Source: DATLED01 sp046597375 | Lineage (GTDB): Bacteria; Actinomycetota; Acidimicrobiia; Acidimicrobiales; CADCTF01 | Direction of reading: 5' to 3' | NCBI GenBank assembly: GCA_046597375.1 | Contig: JBKJKM010000121.1 | Span: 1 to 18,602 of the forward strand | Length of the DNA: 18,602 nt | In this document: piece by piece, positions 18,401 to 18,602 of the stretch | How the letters are laid out: each line of letters opens with the position of its first letter | Position numbering within the stretch: the first letter of the stretch is position 1 | Position numbers and translations under genes: made by a program | Notes under the pieces: generated by a model | The model's input: the letters and a program-made list of their open reading frames with translations, nothing else | Database searches by the model: none | Told to the model about the DNA's origin: nothing

Positions 18401-18415
18401 CCGGCCTCTGCCTGA
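15407..18415 (+). CDS. UPF0182 family membrane protein
   Basis: This is a 1002-residue protein of the UPF0182 family, widespread in actinobacteria; its molecular function is not established. Seven membrane segments lie in the first third (about 22-44, 64-84, 119-136, 172-196, 217-233, 262-281, 287-310). Family-typical stretches include FFTDYLWFDELGF (44-56), RDISFFVFRLP (161-171) and IYPAVVQTFQVKPAE (306-320). A large extracytoplasmic domain follows (RPFIERNIKATRAALNL, NDHLQYTHGYGAV, IYYSENLGGYSIV). After about residue 905 comes a Pro/Thr-rich spacer, a helical segment and a Thr/Ser/Pro tail. The start ATG has no good Shine-Dalgarno sequence and lies 13 bases after the DivIVA-domain gene, so it is probably in the same transcript. 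The length is normal for the family. Confidence 0.95.
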   Translation: MRRPPIDVRPTRPPRRPQRNRIGLAAVIALLFFLLTSLRGVAGFFTDYLWFDELGFSSVWRGVLGAKIGLSVVFTVGFFVLLWSNLVIADRVAPKFRPTGPEDEIVARYQEVIGPFANKVRLGVAALFALIAGTGMSGQWQNWILFQNSVSFGTDDPLFKRDISFFVFRLPFMAGVVNWIFVALVLTLIMTVVAHYLNGGIRLQSPISRTTPQVKAHVSVLLGLLALVKAADYYFRQFELTFSDRGFVEGASYTDVNASLPALRLLTLIMAAAFLLFIINIWRRGWALPVIAILVWGVVAVAAGGIYPAVVQTFQVKPAENSKERPFIERNIKATRAALNLGGVESTPFEYDTALNGADLAADADTVRNIRLWDPDTLVNTYRKLQENKSYYQFADVDIDRYDINDQTRQVVLSVRGLDPGQIPGNSWVNDHLQYTHGYGAVLSSANAVTSQGRPDFLLSDLPPKGPAGSPELEEPRIYYSENLGGYSIVNSKQAEIDFQTPDGENQTSKYEGEGGVPLTSRVRKAAFALRFADQNLLVSSQLGEKSRIIFNRDVRARVAAAAPFLAYDSDPYPVVVDGRVTYVLDAYTTTNRYPYGQHAETSGLRAGSGLLNRRFNYVRNSVKATVDAYTGETTFYVFDDTDPLVQAYAKAFPDLFTDGDKLPDELRSHLRYPEDLFRVQANMFGGYHVVDPDSFYSGTDEWDIAQDPGTGRVSAQLRTTATTPPSGTGGTGNGVGTALLTANKLQRIDPTYLLLRLPGEERVGFTILQPFVQSSTDDRQINLTAFLTAKSDGADYGKLKAFVLPRGQQVDGPLVVNNAIQSEPDISRELTQLNQQGSQALLGQVQLVPIGNSLLYVRPLYVTSEQTQLPEVKRVIVVFNGKAVMRTTLQEALIGHFGSAPATLEEGTEGTVPGAGASPTTPTDPGATPVAPNVAALLARAQAAFEAGEAALRSGDLSAYQAKNKEGADLIAQAQRALTAAGSAPSTPPTSTSTTEAPASA

Positions 18416-18433
18416 ATCCGGCCCCGAGGCGTC

Positions 18434-18442
18434 TGCTATCTT
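18434..18442 (+). promoter_or_regulatory. possible extended -10 promoter of the initiator tRNA gene
   Basis: TGCTATCTT, an extended -10 (TG-n-TATCTT), ends 11 bases before the tRNA, which would place transcription start a few bases upstream of the mature 5' end. No convincing -35 element is seen at the right distance. The tRNA could also be processed from read-through of the upstream gene. Confidence 0.4.
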
Positions 18443-18453
18443 CGTCCCCACGC

Positions 18454-18530
<77 letters not shown>

Positions 18531-18546
18531 TCAAACATGCAGGTCA

Positions 18547-18576
18547 GGGGCCCTTTCCGGAATCGGGGAGGGCCTC
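18547..18576 (+). terminator. GC-rich hairpin after the tRNA, possible terminator
   Basis: The arms GGCCCTTTCC (18549-18558) and GGGGAGGGCC (18565-18574) pair over ten positions, including two G-T wobbles, around the loop GGAATC. One wobble and one G-C pair extend the base. It begins 16 bases after the tRNA. The following bases (CTTGCTG) are only weakly T-rich, so it is not a classical intrinsic terminator, but U-poor terminators are common in high-GC actinobacteria. Confidence 0.55.
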
Positions 18577-18602
18577 CTTGCTGCCCCCGGATGGCCCGCT
18601 TG

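Overview
The window is a densely coded 18.6 kb piece of a high-GC actinobacterial chromosome. The gene content (UPF0182 membrane protein, actinobacterial PDZ/Lon-like membrane protease, sortase, DivIVA-domain protein, actinobacterial-style initiator tRNA) fits Actinobacteria. An Acidimicrobiia-like lineage is my guess from overall impression, not proven. No stretch longer than about 110 bases lacks a gene, and nothing looks like a phage, insertion sequence or CRISPR array.

Left part (1-6842, + strand): a six-gene operon for a Liv-type (HAAT family) ABC importer, in the order ATPase LivF, ATPase LivG, long-chain-type acyl-CoA synthetase, permease LivH, permease LivM, lipoprotein binding protein. 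Each junction up to LivM overlaps (GTGA or TGATG types), so translation is probably coupled. The binding protein has its own Shine-Dalgarno sequence. The embedded CoA ligase suggests that the substrate is a carboxylic acid activated to its CoA thioester on entry, rather than a branched-chain amino acid. The operon is preceded by a 21/42-bp tandem repeat at the window edge.

Middle part (6843-9267): a small HEAT-repeat protein on the - strand has a stop codon abutting that of the binding-protein gene. Divergent from it are a sortase with a Thr/Pro-rich stalk and a small conserved protein with an Ala/Pro-rich tail. A tail-anchored membrane protein with a Pro/Arg decapeptide repeat lies on the - strand, with its stop codon overlapping that of the small protein.

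Right part (9268-18602, + strand): a PDZ/Lon-like membrane protease, a large membrane histidine kinase, a DivIVA-domain protein and a UPF0182 membrane protein are closely spaced and probably form a cell-envelope transcription unit. The protease and UPF0182 genes are also neighbours in mycobacteria (from memory, Rv3194c/Rv3193c); here the kinase and DivIVA-domain genes lie between them. The window ends with an initiator tRNA-fMet gene and a GC-rich hairpin that may be its terminator.

The most unusual item is the DivIVA-domain protein at 13084-15393. Its C-terminus carries a CxxC...HxxCxC module resembling the end of phage Mu gpF / SPP1 gp7 head-morphogenesis proteins, joined to a polar-scaffold-like coiled coil by a long acidic linker.
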